DNA from: Streptomyces sp. A2-16
GTDB lineage: Bacteria; Actinomycetota; Actinomycetes; Streptomycetales; Streptomycetaceae
Length of the DNA: 64,000 nt
Assembly (NCBI RefSeq): GCF_018128905.1
Contig: NZ_CP063808.1
Span: 5,022,001 to 5,086,000 of the forward strand
Direction: 5' to 3'
A program made the position numbers and the translations under genes. The stretch's first letter is position 1. Every line of letters starts with the position of its first letter. Under the pieces are notes generated by a model. That model was given only the letters and a program-made list of their open reading frames with translations. It ran no database searches and was not told where the DNA came from. This document shows, piece after piece, positions 8,716 to 17,542 of the stretch.

Positions 8716-9468
8716 TCATCCAGCGAGCGCGAGGTGGTGCAGGCGGGCGATGCCGACCATGGCGTGGTGGACGCTGTCGCCCTTGAGGCGGCAGTCGCGC
8801 AGGATTTTCCAGGTCATGATGGGGGCGAACGCATGCTCGACGCGGACGCGTACCTTGCGGTGGGAGGCGTGCACCTCCTTCCAGGCCAGGAGTTCGCCCT
8901 GGCCGCGTTCGCGGCGGTGCGGATGACCAGGCCGGTGCCCCGGTAGCCGCCGTCCGCGATGACCGTGGTGCGGCCGACGGCGCCTTCCGCCCGAGACAGC
9001 TCCCATGTCTTGCAGTCGTTGCGATTGCCAGGCAGAGGCCGGCCCACGGTGCCGACGAGTCGGGTGTCGGCATCGATCACGACCTGGTGGTTGGTCGCGT
9101 ACCGGTGATTCTTCGACTGCTCGGCGACACTGTGAGCACGCGTGGGGACCAGGGTGCCGTCCACGACCAGCACGGAGTCCTTGCGGAACCGCTTGCGTTG
9201 CCGGAGGGCGAGCACAGGCCCGAGGTGGTCGATCGTAGGGTCGGCCGCGGACTTGGACACCTCGAACAGCGGCGCCAGCCGGCGCAGGGTCAGGTCCGTC
9301 CGCCAGTACGCGGCAACCAGCAGCACGCGGTCCTCAAGCGGCAGGCTCCACGGCCGACCCTTGCGCACCGGATCCGCCCCCTCGCGCCGCAACGCCGTGC
9401 TCAGCTTGCCGAACTGACGTGGGCTCAGGGGTGAACGGGGCCGTCCAAAACGGCTCAGACGCCGTCAT
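8716..9468 (-). mobile_element. IS5-family transposase (DDE), frameshifted and probably dead
   Basis: Reading the minus strand from ATG 9468 gives MTASEPFWTAPFT, then LSPRQFGKLSTALRREGADP in another frame, a DDE-domain segment with VVDGTLVPTR and GNRNDCK, and, after a second frame change near 8920, HRKVRVRVEHAF and the usual C-terminus. At least two frameshifts (near 9432 and near 8920) break what would be an about 250-residue transposase. The family assignment rests on the recognisable order of these blocks. Terminal inverted repeats were not located. The insertion lies upstream of the SigJ operon promoter region. Confidence 0.8.
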
Positions 9469-9553
9469 CGCACCAGCCACCCTGAATCATCTCAGTTGCA
9501 TGCGTCACTGCTTCCCACCGATCCTTGCGTATTGACGACCAGGGGAGAACGAC

Positions 9554-9931
9554 GTGGGGCTGACTCTGTTCCCGGGAGACGGAGACACCAGCAGTCCCGA
9601 CATCTGTTGGTCCTACAGCGGCTTCGCCGCTTTCCGGCAACAGCTGGCGAAAGCTGAGGGGTTCGCTCTCTCCGAGATGTGCGGCTTCGGCGGAGCTCGC
9701 CCCTGGAGTGATGTCTCCACCTCGCTCGAAGCGCTCCTCGATCACCCCGATGACGGCGGTGGCGATCTCTCGCCCACCGAGTGCGCCGCGCTCGTGCCTC
9801 GACTGGAGGCGATCGTGGATCAGTGGCAGAACGAGGCCCATGTTCCTCGGGCACACATCGACGCGGCCCAACAGCTGACGGTCGTTCTGCGGCTCTGCGT
9901 CGCGAAGGACGTCGAACTTCTCTTCCTCTGA
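9554..9931 (+). CDS. Conserved hypothetical small protein
   Basis: A 125-residue cytosolic protein starting at GTG 9554 with AGGGGAGAA 7 bases upstream. It has the pattern ICWSYSGFAAFRQQLAKAEG, an Arg-Pro-Trp segment, LLDHPDDGGGDLSP, and a C-terminal helix ending VELLFL. Similar short acidic proteins occur singly in Streptomyces genomes; no catalytic motif or membrane segment is visible. It sits between two IS relics, directly before a DUF4291 fragment. Function unknown; an immunity-type role is possible but unsupported. Confidence 0.65.
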   Translation: MGLTLFPGDGDTSSPDICWSYSGFAAFRQQLAKAEGFALSEMCGFGGARPWSDVSTSLEALLDHPDDGGGDLSPTECAALVPRLEAIVDQWQNEAHVPRAHIDAAQQLTVVLRLCVAKDVELLFL

Positions 9932-9939
9932 CGCGCCAA

Positions 9940-10140
9940 TTGAAGCGGGCTCCGGCCCGGGTGCAATGGGACCCCGAGCGCGACCTGCAGTTTCAGCCGC
10001 TTGGCCACCGGTCGCTCCAGCTCGGCCTCGCCGGCGAAGCCGCACGCCTTTACGCCGATGAGTGGACCGTCTCCATCACCGACGTCACATCGCTCGCCCG
10101 GACTATCCACGCGCATGTACGCGACGGAGTCCTGGCCCAT
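9940..10140 (+). pseudogene. C-terminal fragment of a DUF4291 protein
   Basis: The frame contains RVQWDPERDLQFQPL, then LGHRSLQLGLAGEA and YADEWTVSITDVTSLA, the typical C-terminal blocks of DUF4291 proteins. The N-terminal two thirds are missing, since the preceding sequence belongs to the complete small gene ending at 9931. It is therefore a truncated relic. The stretch from 10140 to the following IS relic has no further coding signal. Confidence 0.55.
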
Positions 10141-10245
10141 GGCCCATCTGCGCCCATGAGCCCGATTGCCAATCGAGATGGTCTCTTGAGAGGTCACCTT
10201 TCGCTGTTATTCATCCGGAAATCTACTGTGGAAGTCTTTACCCAG

Positions 10246-10431
10246 TCACGCCAGGAGATGGGGGGGCTCACCCGTGAGGCGGCGGCGGGCCATCAAGTCG
10301 GTCACGGCCAGGTGGATCATGCCTTCGGAGCGGTCCGGCAGGGTCTCGTGGTCACGGGCAAGGCGACGGCCGAGCATCAACCGACCGTAGGTTCACTCGA
10401 CTGTCCAGGATTTCCGGATCGGAGTAAATCC
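10246..10431 (-). mobile_element. C-terminal fragment of a second IS5-family transposase, with an internal stop
   Basis: On the minus strand the frame reads GFTPIRKSWTVE, a TGA at 10393-10395, then TYGRLMLGRRLARDHETLP and DRSEGMIHLAVTDLMARR before a stop at 10246. This is the usual end of an IS5-type transposase in which the normal Glu-Arg-Thr has become Glu-stop-Thr. It is clearly inactive. The 10432-10756 segment upstream holds only scrambled open frames and probably further decayed transposase sequence. Confidence 0.7.
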
Positions 10432-10834
10432 CTCGGCGCGGCCTGCCAGTAGGCGTTGGCGCCCGTTCCGTGGACACCACCGTGCGAGGTGACCCGGTAC
10501 GGGCGGCTCGGCGCGTAACGGCGGCGGTGGTGAAGCCGACCGCGTCCTGGCTGTGCATGCCGTTGACGACCCGGGCGCTCAGGAGCCAGCGCAGACCGCG
10601 GTCGGTGCTCAGCCCTGAAGAGGCAGTGGGCGGCGAGTCGGCGCGCGACCAAGGCGGTGGACTGCGGCGGTGGACCTCTCTCGATGGCCTCAGGTCCTGC
10701 CTGAGCGGCGTCACTTTGCAGGAGGGTGAGCTCACAGCTATCTTCGTACTCAACAATGCGACTAGGTGACTAGTTGTTCAGCGATGGCCGTGTGCCACTT
10801 GCATCAGCAGCGTTGACGAGAGGCGGTCGGCCCC

Positions 10835-11641
10835 GTGTCGAGCAGTGGGTATCTGCGCTATGTCGCCCTGGGCGACAGTCACACCGAGGGGCTCGGGGAC
10901 GGCGACGACGTCCATGGTCTTCGGGGCTGGGCGGACCGGCTCGCCGAGCAGGTCGCCCGCCACAGCCCCGGCCTGCTCTACGCCAACCTCGCAGTACGCG
11001 GCCGTAAGGCTGGTCAGGTACGCGCCGAGCAACTGGCTCCGGCTCTCGCGATGCGGCCCGACCTCGCCACGGTGGTGGCTGGAGTGAACGACGTGTTGCG
11101 CCCGGGCTGCGACCTCGACGAGGTGGCCGGCCACGTCGAGGCGATGTTCGCTGCCCTCACCGCGCAGGGCGCCACCGTCGCGACCCTGATGTTCCCCGAC
11201 GTCGGGCGTATCACGCCGTTGGCCCGCCCGATCGGTCACCGTGTTCTCGCACTCAACGCGCGCATCCGCGAGGCCGCTGACCGCCACGGCGTGGTGGTGG
11301 CGGAGACGGCCGCGCACGCGGCGGCGACCGATCCGCGGTTGTGGAGTGCTGACCGGCTGCACGCCGGCCCGTTGGGACACGCGCGCATCGCGGCTGCCGC
11401 GGCCCAGGCGCTCGGCCTGCCGGGCAGCGACGACAGATGGACCCTCCCCCTTCCGGCCGAGGCGACAGACATCTCCGTCTGGAGGACCGTGGGTGGCGAA
11501 CTGCGCTGGGCCGGCACCTTCCTCGGCCCTTGGATCGGCCGGCGCCTGCGTGGCCGATCCTCCGGGGACGGCCGCCAGGCCAAGCGGCCGGAGCTGCTTC
11601 CGGTGGCCGCGTCCGCCGGGGACACCGCCCCATCGGTGTGA
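10835..11641 (+). CDS. SGNH/GDSL-family hydrolase
   Basis: A 268-residue lipase/esterase-like hydrolase with block I GDSHTEG (catalytic Ser15), block II Gly within ANLAVRGRKAG, block III GVND, and block V DRLHAGPLGH carrying the catalytic Asp and His. No signal peptide is visible, so it is probably cytosolic, unlike the secreted SGNH protein at 60855. GTG 10835 is the start. The 3' end is Arg/Gly-rich. Substrate unknown. It lies between an IS5 relic and a PadR regulator on the other strand. Confidence 0.85.
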   Translation: MSSSGYLRYVALGDSHTEGLGDGDDVHGLRGWADRLAEQVARHSPGLLYANLAVRGRKAGQVRAEQLAPALAMRPDLATVVAGVNDVLRPGCDLDEVAGHVEAMFAALTAQGATVATLMFPDVGRITPLARPIGHRVLALNARIREAADRHGVVVAETAAHAAATDPRLWSADRLHAGPLGHARIAAAAAQALGLPGSDDRWTLPLPAEATDISVWRTVGGELRWAGTFLGPWIGRRLRGRSSGDGRQAKRPELLPVAASAGDTAPSV

Positions 11642-11965
11642 TGCTCCGGCTTGCGACGAACAGACGGCCCCTCGCACTGAACTTGCGTCAGATCACCGGC
11701 GTCGTCCGCTCCATCCCCCCCTACGACGCCCAGGGCGACGCCGGACCGCCCCGAGGCTGGGTGGTCCAGGGCTTGGGACTCACGGTCGTGCGCCCTCTAC
11801 GGCTTCGGCGTGACGTGGTTCTACGGCCGCAAGGGACTGCATCGCAATCCCGCCGCCAACGAACCGCAGCCGGTCCTCGTTCGGACACAGACCGACGACC
11901 CCGGACTGCTCACGAATGCCAGTTACTAACTTTGTTGATGAACAGTGTGGGTGGGTTCACCGCTG
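11642..11965 (+). other. Intergenic segment with a possible short coding remnant
   Basis: About 320 bases between the SGNH gene and the convergent PadR gene. One frame ending at 11929 reads ALYGFGVTWFYGRKGLHR and ends TNASY, which looks like the tail of a protein, but no upstream domain was recognised. No convincing terminator was seen. Confidence 0.25.
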
Positions 11966-12541
11966 TCAGCCGTCGGCACGGAGCGCGGCCGTACGCTGTT
12001 CGAGCCTGCGCAGCGCCATGTCCCCCCACTCGAGGTTCTCCCGTTCGAACGACATACCGCGCAGCAGGGTGAGATACGGGCCGATGCGCTCGGCCTCGGC
12101 GAAGTACGCCTCCTCAGAGCGCCCGTCGAGCAGGCGCTGCCGGAGCCGCTCATAGCGGGCCAGCTTGGCGGTGGCCCACTCCATGCGCTCGGTGATGGCG
12201 GTCCGGACCGCTTCCATGTCTCCCGCGTCCAGGCACTGCACCTTGACAAGCAACTCGTCCCGGATCACCGCTGGTTTGCCCAAGGGTTCGGCGGTGTAGG
12301 CGCGGACGGCCTTCCGCCCAGCCTCCGTCAAGGAGAACAGTCGCTTGTTGGGGCGGCGCTCCTGCTCGACGACGCGGGCCGTGACGAGCCCTTCGGCCTC
12401 CATGCGATCCAGCTCACGGTAGAGCTGCTGAGGCGTCGACATCCAGAAGTTGGCGACCGTCGCGTCAAACGCCTTCGCGAGGTCGTACCCGGACGCCTCG
12501 CCCTCCAACAGCGCGGCCATGACCGCGTTCCGCAATGCCAT
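11966..12541 (-). CDS. PadR-family transcriptional regulator
   Basis: A 191-residue regulator. Its N-terminal winged helix (1-80) has the PadR signature NAVMAALLEGEASGYDLAKAF, then TPQQLYRELDRMEAEGLV and the wing NKRLFSLTEAGRKA. The C-terminal half is helical (dimerisation domain, about 100-185). It is divergent from a small NTF2-like gene, and a perfect 20-bp palindrome sits just upstream of its own start, so autorepression and control of the neighbour are likely. The ligand is unknown. Confidence 0.9.
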   Translation of the reverse strand: MALRNAVMAALLEGEASGYDLAKAFDATVANFWMSTPQQLYRELDRMEAEGLVTARVVEQERRPNKRLFSLTEAGRKAVRAYTAEPLGKPAVIRDELLVKVQCLDAGDMEAVRTAITERMEWATAKLARYERLRQRLLDGRSEEAYFAEAERIGPYLTLLRGMSFERENLEWGDMALRRLEQRTAALRADG

Positions 12542-12558
12542 GGAAGCACGCTAGCAGA

Positions 12559-12578
12559 TTAGTCAACAACTTGACTAA
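12559..12578. promoter_or_regulatory. Palindromic operator for the PadR regulator
   Basis: TTAGTCAA-CAAC-TTGACTAA is a perfect 8-bp inverted repeat with a 4-base spacer, 17 bases upstream of the padR start and about 90 bases before the divergent NTF2-like gene. Its position and symmetry fit a PadR dimer site; assignment to this regulator is inference. Confidence 0.6.
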
Positions 12579-12666
12579 GGGACGCTCCATCCCTGTGGAC
12601 AAGCCCAAGCAGGCCATCTACTCTTCATCACACCTATTCACTTTTATTAATATCCGAGGTGGGCTC

Positions 12667-13059
12667 ATGCACCCCTTCCGCAAGGCCGTCGAGAACGGCG
12701 ACCTGGACGCCGTTGCCTCTCTGCTGGCCGACGACGTCGTCTTCACCAGCCCCGTCGCCTTCAAGCCGTACCCGGGCAAGGCGATCACCGCGGCGATCCT
12801 GCGCGGCGTGCTCCGGGTCTTCGAGGACTTCACCTACATCCGCGAGATCGCCAATCCCGACGGCCGCGATCACGCCTTCGTGTTCACCGCCACCGTTGCC
12901 GGCAAGCAGATCCAGGGATGCGACTTCCTGCACTTCGACGACGACGGGAAGATCGACGATTTCACGGTGATGGTGCGCCCCCTCTCCGCCGCCCAAGCGC
13001 TCAGCGAGGCCATGGGCGCCCAGTTCGAGCAGATAGCCCGAGAGGCAGCCGAACAGTAG
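12667..13059 (+). CDS. SnoaL/NTF2-like nuclear transport factor 2 family protein
   Basis: A 130-residue single-domain protein. It starts with a helix FRKAVENGDLDAVASLLADDVVF, followed by strands containing VAFKPYPGKAITAA and a C-terminal FLHFDDDGKIDDFTVMVRP, the NTF2-like cone fold typical of SnoaL-type proteins. ATG 12667 has GAGGTGGG just upstream. It is divergent from padR with an operator between them and is probably its target. Whether it is an enzyme or a binding protein is not known. Confidence 0.85.
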   Translation: MHPFRKAVENGDLDAVASLLADDVVFTSPVAFKPYPGKAITAAILRGVLRVFEDFTYIREIANPDGRDHAFVFTATVAGKQIQGCDFLHFDDDGKIDDFTVMVRPLSAAQALSEAMGAQFEQIAREAAEQ

Positions 13060-13289
13060 CCACGACGACGGACTTCAACGTGGTGGCCATCGCTGCGCAG
13101 GGCAACGCCGGGCAGACCGCCACCACCTTCCAACGCGGGGACCGTGCACCCTCCTGGCGGAGCGCTACAACTGCCCCGGCGGCTACGCCACCTCCCCTCG
13201 ACGAGACAGCCTCGAGTTCGGGACGGCGCTGCACCCGTCCGGAGTCGCCCCCAAAGTCCAGCCGTACCCGCTGCGCGAGCTGTTCGAGA

Positions 13290-13720
13290 AGCTGGGCGTC
13301 GCTGACTCGCTGCCGCGCCCGCGTCGAGCGCTTCCTCGCGCACGCCAGGGATCCGACGGACGCGTCACGGCCACAGCGGTGCCGTCGGCGCAGGGCGAAG
13401 TCGTCGACGCCGATCATGCGGGCGCTCGCCCGGCGGGCAAGGGGATGCGCAGGGCCGTGGGGCGAGCTGGCCCGCCGCGAGCATCGCCGGCATGAGATCC
13501 CGCCCGGCCCGCCAACTCCCCCACCACAGCCTTGACTTACCCGGTCAGTCGGGCCGTACGTCGCTGGTGACGCTCAAACACTCCGGGCATCTGCTCATGT
13601 AAGGGCTGCCGGCAGCCGCGCGCGGGACACACCAAGCGCCGCACAGGGACGTCGAGGACGGCTGCCCGTCCGCCGCCCCCGCTCGAGAGCGTTGCGCTGC
13701 CCGGGGCAATTGAGCAGCAG
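13290..13720 (-). mobile_element. Decayed ISL3-family transposase
   Basis: Minus-strand fragments in several frames: LDVPVRRLVCPARGC followed by RQPLHEQMPGVFERHQRR (zinc-binding N-terminus, about 13550-13640), VVGELAGRAG (about 13510) and IGVDDFALRRRHR with the first catalytic Asp (about 13380-13417). Frameshifts and stops separate them. The order and wording match ISL3-type transposases. The flanks 13060-13290 and 13720-14131 show no gene that can be supported. Confidence 0.6.
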
Positions 13721-14131
13721 CCATCCGGACGGTGCCGCGTTGCTCGACGAGCAGAGGCTCCATGCCGGTCAACTTGGCTCCATGGCAGCGAGTTCAGTGG
13801 CCAACTTTGGCATCAGGTCGAGCAGGCGGGTCACTGACGTTCCCTTGGCCCAGGACCGCGGTGCCGTATCGACCGACTAGCCACCACCTCCGGATCCGGC
13901 CGCGTCATCGCAGGCAGGCCGAGCGGAACCTGGTCGGTCTACTGACCGAGGAATCCTCACCACGGCGTTAGGCGAGGGGCAGACGCCTGTAGGAGGTCAT
14001 CGCCTCCGCCGCAGGATGCCTGCCGCCTTCCGCCCCGTCGCGCCTGCCACAACGCCGTCAGGCGCATGGTCAAACGTGGCCCCGTCCCGCACTCCCCCAG
14101 AACTGGGTCGACTACGGCGCTCCAGGGCCGG

Positions 14132-15010
14132 TCACGCCACCGCGTTCAGCAGGTCGGCCAGCAGATCGGGGCGTTCCAGGGCGATGAAGTGGCCCGCTCC
14201 CGGCACCTGTGTGAAATCGGCAGCCGGAAGCAACTCCTTATTGGCCCGCCGGTCCGAAGGCCGCGACCAGTCCTTCTCCCCGTAGACGAGGTGGACGGGT
14301 GCCTTGACCTCGGGGTAGCGCGAGCGGGCGGCGATGAGGCTGGGCAGGCTCTGGTAGACGGCCCTGGCGACGCCCGGGTAGCCGGGGCGGCGGCCCACCT
14401 GGAGGAGTTCGTCGAGGTAGTCCTCCTGCAGCGCGGTCCTGTCGACCAGCCCGCCCTGCAGGATCCGGCGGACGGCGGGCTTGGGCTCCACGCCGGCGAC
14501 CACCGGGCCCACCCCCGGAGTGAGGACACCGCCGACCACCACACGGGCGAGAAGACTGGACCGGGCGATACCGCCGGGGAAGTCGTACGTGTTCACCGCG
14601 ACGACACGCCTGACCCGCTCGGGCAGGTCGGCCGCGGCGGTCAGGGCGAGCACCGCCCCCATGGACTCCCCGACCAACGTCACGTCGTGGAGGTCGAGTT
14701 CGGTCAGGAGCCGCTCGACGCCCGCGCGCATGGCCGGCTCGTCGTACGACGCACCGGGCACGATCTCCGAGTAGCCCATCCCTGGCAGGTCGAGGGCGTA
14801 CACGGTGTAGTTGTCCGCGATCAGCGGGATGAGGGAGCGGAAGTGTTCGGCCTGAGTGCGCACGGTGTGCAGCAGGACCACGGGAGCGCCGGTGCCCGCT
14901 CTGAGGTAACGCAGAGTCCCCTCATCGCTGCGGTGTCCTGCGCGCGGGGCGATGGTGTGGCTGGTGGTTCCCGGGATGTGAATCGTGGAACGTGACTCTG
15001 AGCTGGGCAT
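14132..15010 (-). CDS. Alpha/beta-fold hydrolase
   Basis: A 292-residue hydrolase with PVVLLHTVRTQAEHF (oxyanion region), YALDLPGMGYS, nucleophile elbow GESMGA (about residue 122), the acid in YGEKDWSRP and His in GAGHFIALE. This is the alpha/beta-hydrolase triad of C-C hydrolases, haloperoxidases and esterases. ATG 15010 has GAGGGAAG upstream. About 100-140 bases upstream lie two strong palindromes of TetR type, yet no TetR gene adjoins. No signal peptide. Confidence 0.9.
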   Translation of the reverse strand: MPSSESRSTIHIPGTTSHTIAPRAGHRSDEGTLRYLRAGTGAPVVLLHTVRTQAEHFRSLIPLIADNYTVYALDLPGMGYSEIVPGASYDEPAMRAGVERLLTELDLHDVTLVGESMGAVLALTAAADLPERVRRVVAVNTYDFPGGIARSSLLARVVVGGVLTPGVGPVVAGVEPKPAVRRILQGGLVDRTALQEDYLDELLQVGRRPGYPGVARAVYQSLPSLIAARSRYPEVKAPVHLVYGEKDWSRPSDRRANKELLPAADFTQVPGAGHFIALERPDLLADLLNAVA

Positions 15011-15108
15011 CTCGCTGGCTTCCCTCTGTGTGAACTGCTGCCGACGGGTGATTCGGACAGGGCCGCCCGAAGGGGGCGCGACCACGGACCAGCCCTTGGC
15101 TTCATCGA

Positions 15109-15147
15109 GAAACCGACCGGTTTCCAATAAGGTAAACCGATCGGTTT
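15109..15147. promoter_or_regulatory. Tandem TetR-type operators upstream of the alpha/beta hydrolase
   Basis: GAAACCG-AC-CGGTTTC (15109-15124) and the perfect 14-bp palindrome AAACCGATCGGTTT (15134-15147) share the core AAACCGAYCGGTTT and are centred 24 bp apart. Such a repeated site is typical of TetR-family operators. The divergent position where a tetR would be expected holds only decayed sequence. Confidence 0.6.
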
Positions 15148-15689
15148 CCAAGCGCAAGGCCGGGGTCGTCATCCGCAGCAACAGGGCCGTCGCCGGAGGT
15201 GGCGCTGCCTACATCGCCAAGGCCTTCACCGACGTCGCCAACAAGGCGGAAGCGCGGTCCAGTGCCGGTACCTGGGCAGCGGATCAAACCGCCTGTCGGC
15301 GCGAACTGCGCACTCCACTCGCGCACCTGCGACCTCGGCGAGTGAGTTGAGCCGCGACCTAGGATCACTGACCCTGGTCCATGCGCCCCGATGACGGGTT
15401 CTTGGGTGATCTGCGCTACGAGCACACCCTGACGGCCGCCGCGTCCATCACGCTCGCCGCCCCGTTGGCGTTCGGTCTGCCAACCAAGATCGGGGCAACG
15501 CTTCGAGAGGTATCGAAAACATGGCCGCACCCGTGGCCACGTGTCACGGTGCCCTCACACGCTGAACTCGCCAGGGACAACAACGACGCGTACCGAGAAG
15601 AGGTCCTGCCATGACGGGTCATGAAACTCGCGTGCTGAGTCCTGGGATCAGGTCGCTGGGTGGCCGCTATGAGCTCGTGACCAGCACGA

Positions 15690-15827
15690 AACACCGAGCG
15701 GCAAGGCCCGCTACCGCAGGCGCCGCGACGGCCACGGAGACTGGCACGCTGCTGCACAGAGGAACTTCTTCAACCGCATGCTGGCCAGCTCTTCCAGCGC
15801 CTCCGGCACGAACAGCTTTTCGAGGAG
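15690..15827 (+). mobile_element. IS110-family transposase relic, left part
   Basis: The plus strand reads YRRRRDGHGDWHAAAQRNFF then NRML and, after a frame change, GQLFQRLRHEQLFEE, which looks like the end of an IS110-type transposase. The frame is interrupted at 15828 by the IS256-type element and resumes at 17664 with the same 12 bases. 15150-15690 has no supportable gene. Confidence 0.45.
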
Positions 15828-15857
15828 TAACCGTCAAGACCTGTGAACCTGCTGATC

Positions 15858-16277
15858 TCAGTTTCGGTCGGATGACTTGATCGCGACGAGCTCGACTTCG
15901 AAAGCGTCGTCGTTCTCCAGGTAGGCGGCGTAGTGCTGTCCACCGCCGGCGTATGGGTGCCGCTCGGGGAACATCAGGTGCCAACCGTGTCGGGCGGCGT
16001 CGGCTGTCAGCTTCTCGACCGTGGCGGCGTCTTCGATGTGGAAGGCCAGGTGGTTCAGTCCCGGGCGGCGGCGGTCGTGCTGTTCGGAGGTCAGGTCCGG
16101 GGACTGCTCGATGACCAGGTAGGTCGGCCCGAGCCGCCAGCTGCGGCCGCCGTCCCAGCTTTGAAAGAGGGCGTAACCCAGCGCCTCCAGCAGCCAGCCG
16201 AGCGAGGCGATCGCGCGGTGGAGGTCCGGCACCCACAGCTCGACATGATGCAGCGTGCCGTGCGTTGGCTGGCTCAT
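15858..16277 (-). CDS. VOC-family (glyoxalase/bleomycin-resistance-like) protein inside an IS256-type element
   Basis: A 139-residue protein with the paired beta-alpha-beta-beta-beta modules of the vicinal oxygen chelate fold. LHHVELWVPDLHRAIA opens the first module and LNHLAFHIEDAATVEKL the second; the last strand is AFEVELVA. Candidate metal ligands are His in LHH and NHL and the Glu near the C-terminus. It may bind or modify a small toxic electrophile or drug; the substrate is unknown. Its ATG overlaps the transposase stop codon (ATGA), so it is translationally coupled, and it lies inside the element's inverted repeats. Confidence 0.88.
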   Translation of the reverse strand: MSQPTHGTLHHVELWVPDLHRAIASLGWLLEALGYALFQSWDGGRSWRLGPTYLVIEQSPDLTSEQHDRRRPGLNHLAFHIEDAATVEKLTADAARHGWHLMFPERHPYAGGGQHYAAYLENDDAFEVELVAIKSSDRN

Positions 16278-17542
16278 GCTGCGACCACCTCGGGACGCTC
16301 GACGAGCTGACCACCTTCGAAGCGGGCTCCGGCACGGACGATGGCGACAGGGTGGGGCGCGTTCAGCGCTCGCCAGCGGGCCTGGGCGGACTCGACGAGC
16401 TTGAAAACCATGGCCAAGGCGGCGGTGCGGGAGCCAGCGCCGTGGGTGACCTTGGTCCGCAGCCGGACGGTTGCAAACGTCGACTCGATCGGGTTAGTGG
16501 TCCGCAGGTGGATCCAGCGTTCGGCCGGAAAGCCGAAAAACGCCAGCAACTGCTCGTGGTCGTCGGTGATCTTCTTGACGGCTTTGGAGACCTTCGCCCT
16601 GCAGAGCTGCGAGAACGACTTGCTCGCCTGCACCGCGTGGTCGCGGCCTTCGACGTTGAAGATGTCCTGGATGGCCTTCTTCGCCCAAAGCTGCGCGGAC
16701 TTCGGCATGGAGTCGAGGACCTTGGCGGTTTTGTGAACCCAGCACCTCTGCTCGCGGGTGGCGGGGAACACCTCGGCCAAAGCCTTCCAGAGGCCCAGTG
16801 CGCCGTCACTGACGGCGAGCACGAGAGCTCGCATGCCCCGGCGGGCGCAGTCGCGCATCAAGTCGGCCCAGGACTCAACGGACTCGCGATAGCCATACTT
16901 GAGCGCGACCAGCTCCTTCGAGTCGTCGGCGCGCACGCCGACCAGGACGAGCACGCAGGCTTTGGCCTCTTCCAGGCGGACGTTGAGGTGGATGCCGTCG
17001 CCCCACACGTACATGTCGCCCCACACGTACATATAATCGACCTCCGGCAGGTTGCGGTCCATGAACGCGGCGTGGTCGACCTGCCACTGCTGGGTCAGGC
17101 GGGTGACCGTCGCGGGCGAGAGGCCGGCCGAACTGCCCAGGAACTGCTCCAGCGCCGGAACGAAGTCCCCCGACGACAGGCCATGCAGGTAGAGCAGCAG
17201 CGCCTCACTGATCTTCGGGGACTTGCGGCACCACGGCGGCAGCATCGCCGAGGAGAACCGCTTGAGCTCACCGGTCCCGGCGTCGACGCGCTTGTCGTTC
17301 ACGCGCGGGGCCTTGACCTCGACCACCCCGGCCGCGGTGGTGACCTTGCGGGGCTGGTGGTAGCCGTTGCGGACCACGAACCGTCGGCCGGCCTCGTCCC
17401 GCTTGTCGGCCCACCCGGCTATATACGCGTTGACTTCGGCTTCCAGGGCCGCCGCGCGCATCCGTCGGGCACCCTCCCGCAAGATGTCGTCGATCAGGGA
17501 GCCGTTCGGCGTGGTGCCGTCGTCGCTGACTACGCTGAGCAC
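16274..17542 (-). CDS. IS256-family transposase
   Basis: A 422-residue mutator-type DDE transposase with N-terminal DILREGARRMRAAALEAEVN, catalytic Asp in GDGIHLNVRLEE, second Asp in AVSDGALGLWKAL and Glu in TTNPIESTFATVRLR. Length and order match the family, and the frame is intact. It starts at GTG 17542. An 18-bp tandem duplication at 16997-17032 adds six residues (MYVWGD repeated) directly before the first catalytic Asp, where relatives usually have a single YVWxDG. This may or may not affect activity. The VOC gene follows by a 4-base overlap. Confidence 0.93.
   Translation of the reverse strand: MLSVVSDDGTTPNGSLIDDILREGARRMRAAALEAEVNAYIAGWADKRDEAGRRFVVRNGYHQPRKVTTAAGVVEVKAPRVNDKRVDAGTGELKRFSSAMLPPWCRKSPKISEALLLYLHGLSSGDFVPALEQFLGSSAGLSPATVTRLTQQWQVDHAAFMDRNLPEVDYMYVWGDMYVWGDGIHLNVRLEEAKACVLVLVGVRADDSKELVALKYGYRESVESWADLMRDCARRGMRALVLAVSDGALGLWKALAEVFPATREQRCWVHKTAKVLDSMPKSAQLWAKKAIQDIFNVEGRDHAVQASKSFSQLCRAKVSKAVKKITDDHEQLLAFFGFPAERWIHLRTTNPIESTFATVRLRTKVTHGAGSRTAALAMVFKLVESAQARWRALNAPHPVAIVRAGARFEGGQLVERPEVVAA
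16997..17032. repeat. 18-bp in-frame tandem duplication in the transposase
   Basis: GTCGCCCCACACGTACAT occurs twice head to tail (16997-17014 and 17015-17032), identical copies, adding the six residues MYVWGD. Perfect identity suggests a recent slippage event. Confidence 0.9.

Noticed and set aside
10470..10769. Plus-strand ORF of 99 codons upstream of the SGNH gene
   Set aside because: No recognisable pattern and located in decayed transposase sequence.
10760..10785. ACTAGGTGACTAGT-like repeat as a regulatory site
   Set aside because: Only a short partial direct/inverted repeat; too weak to call an operator.
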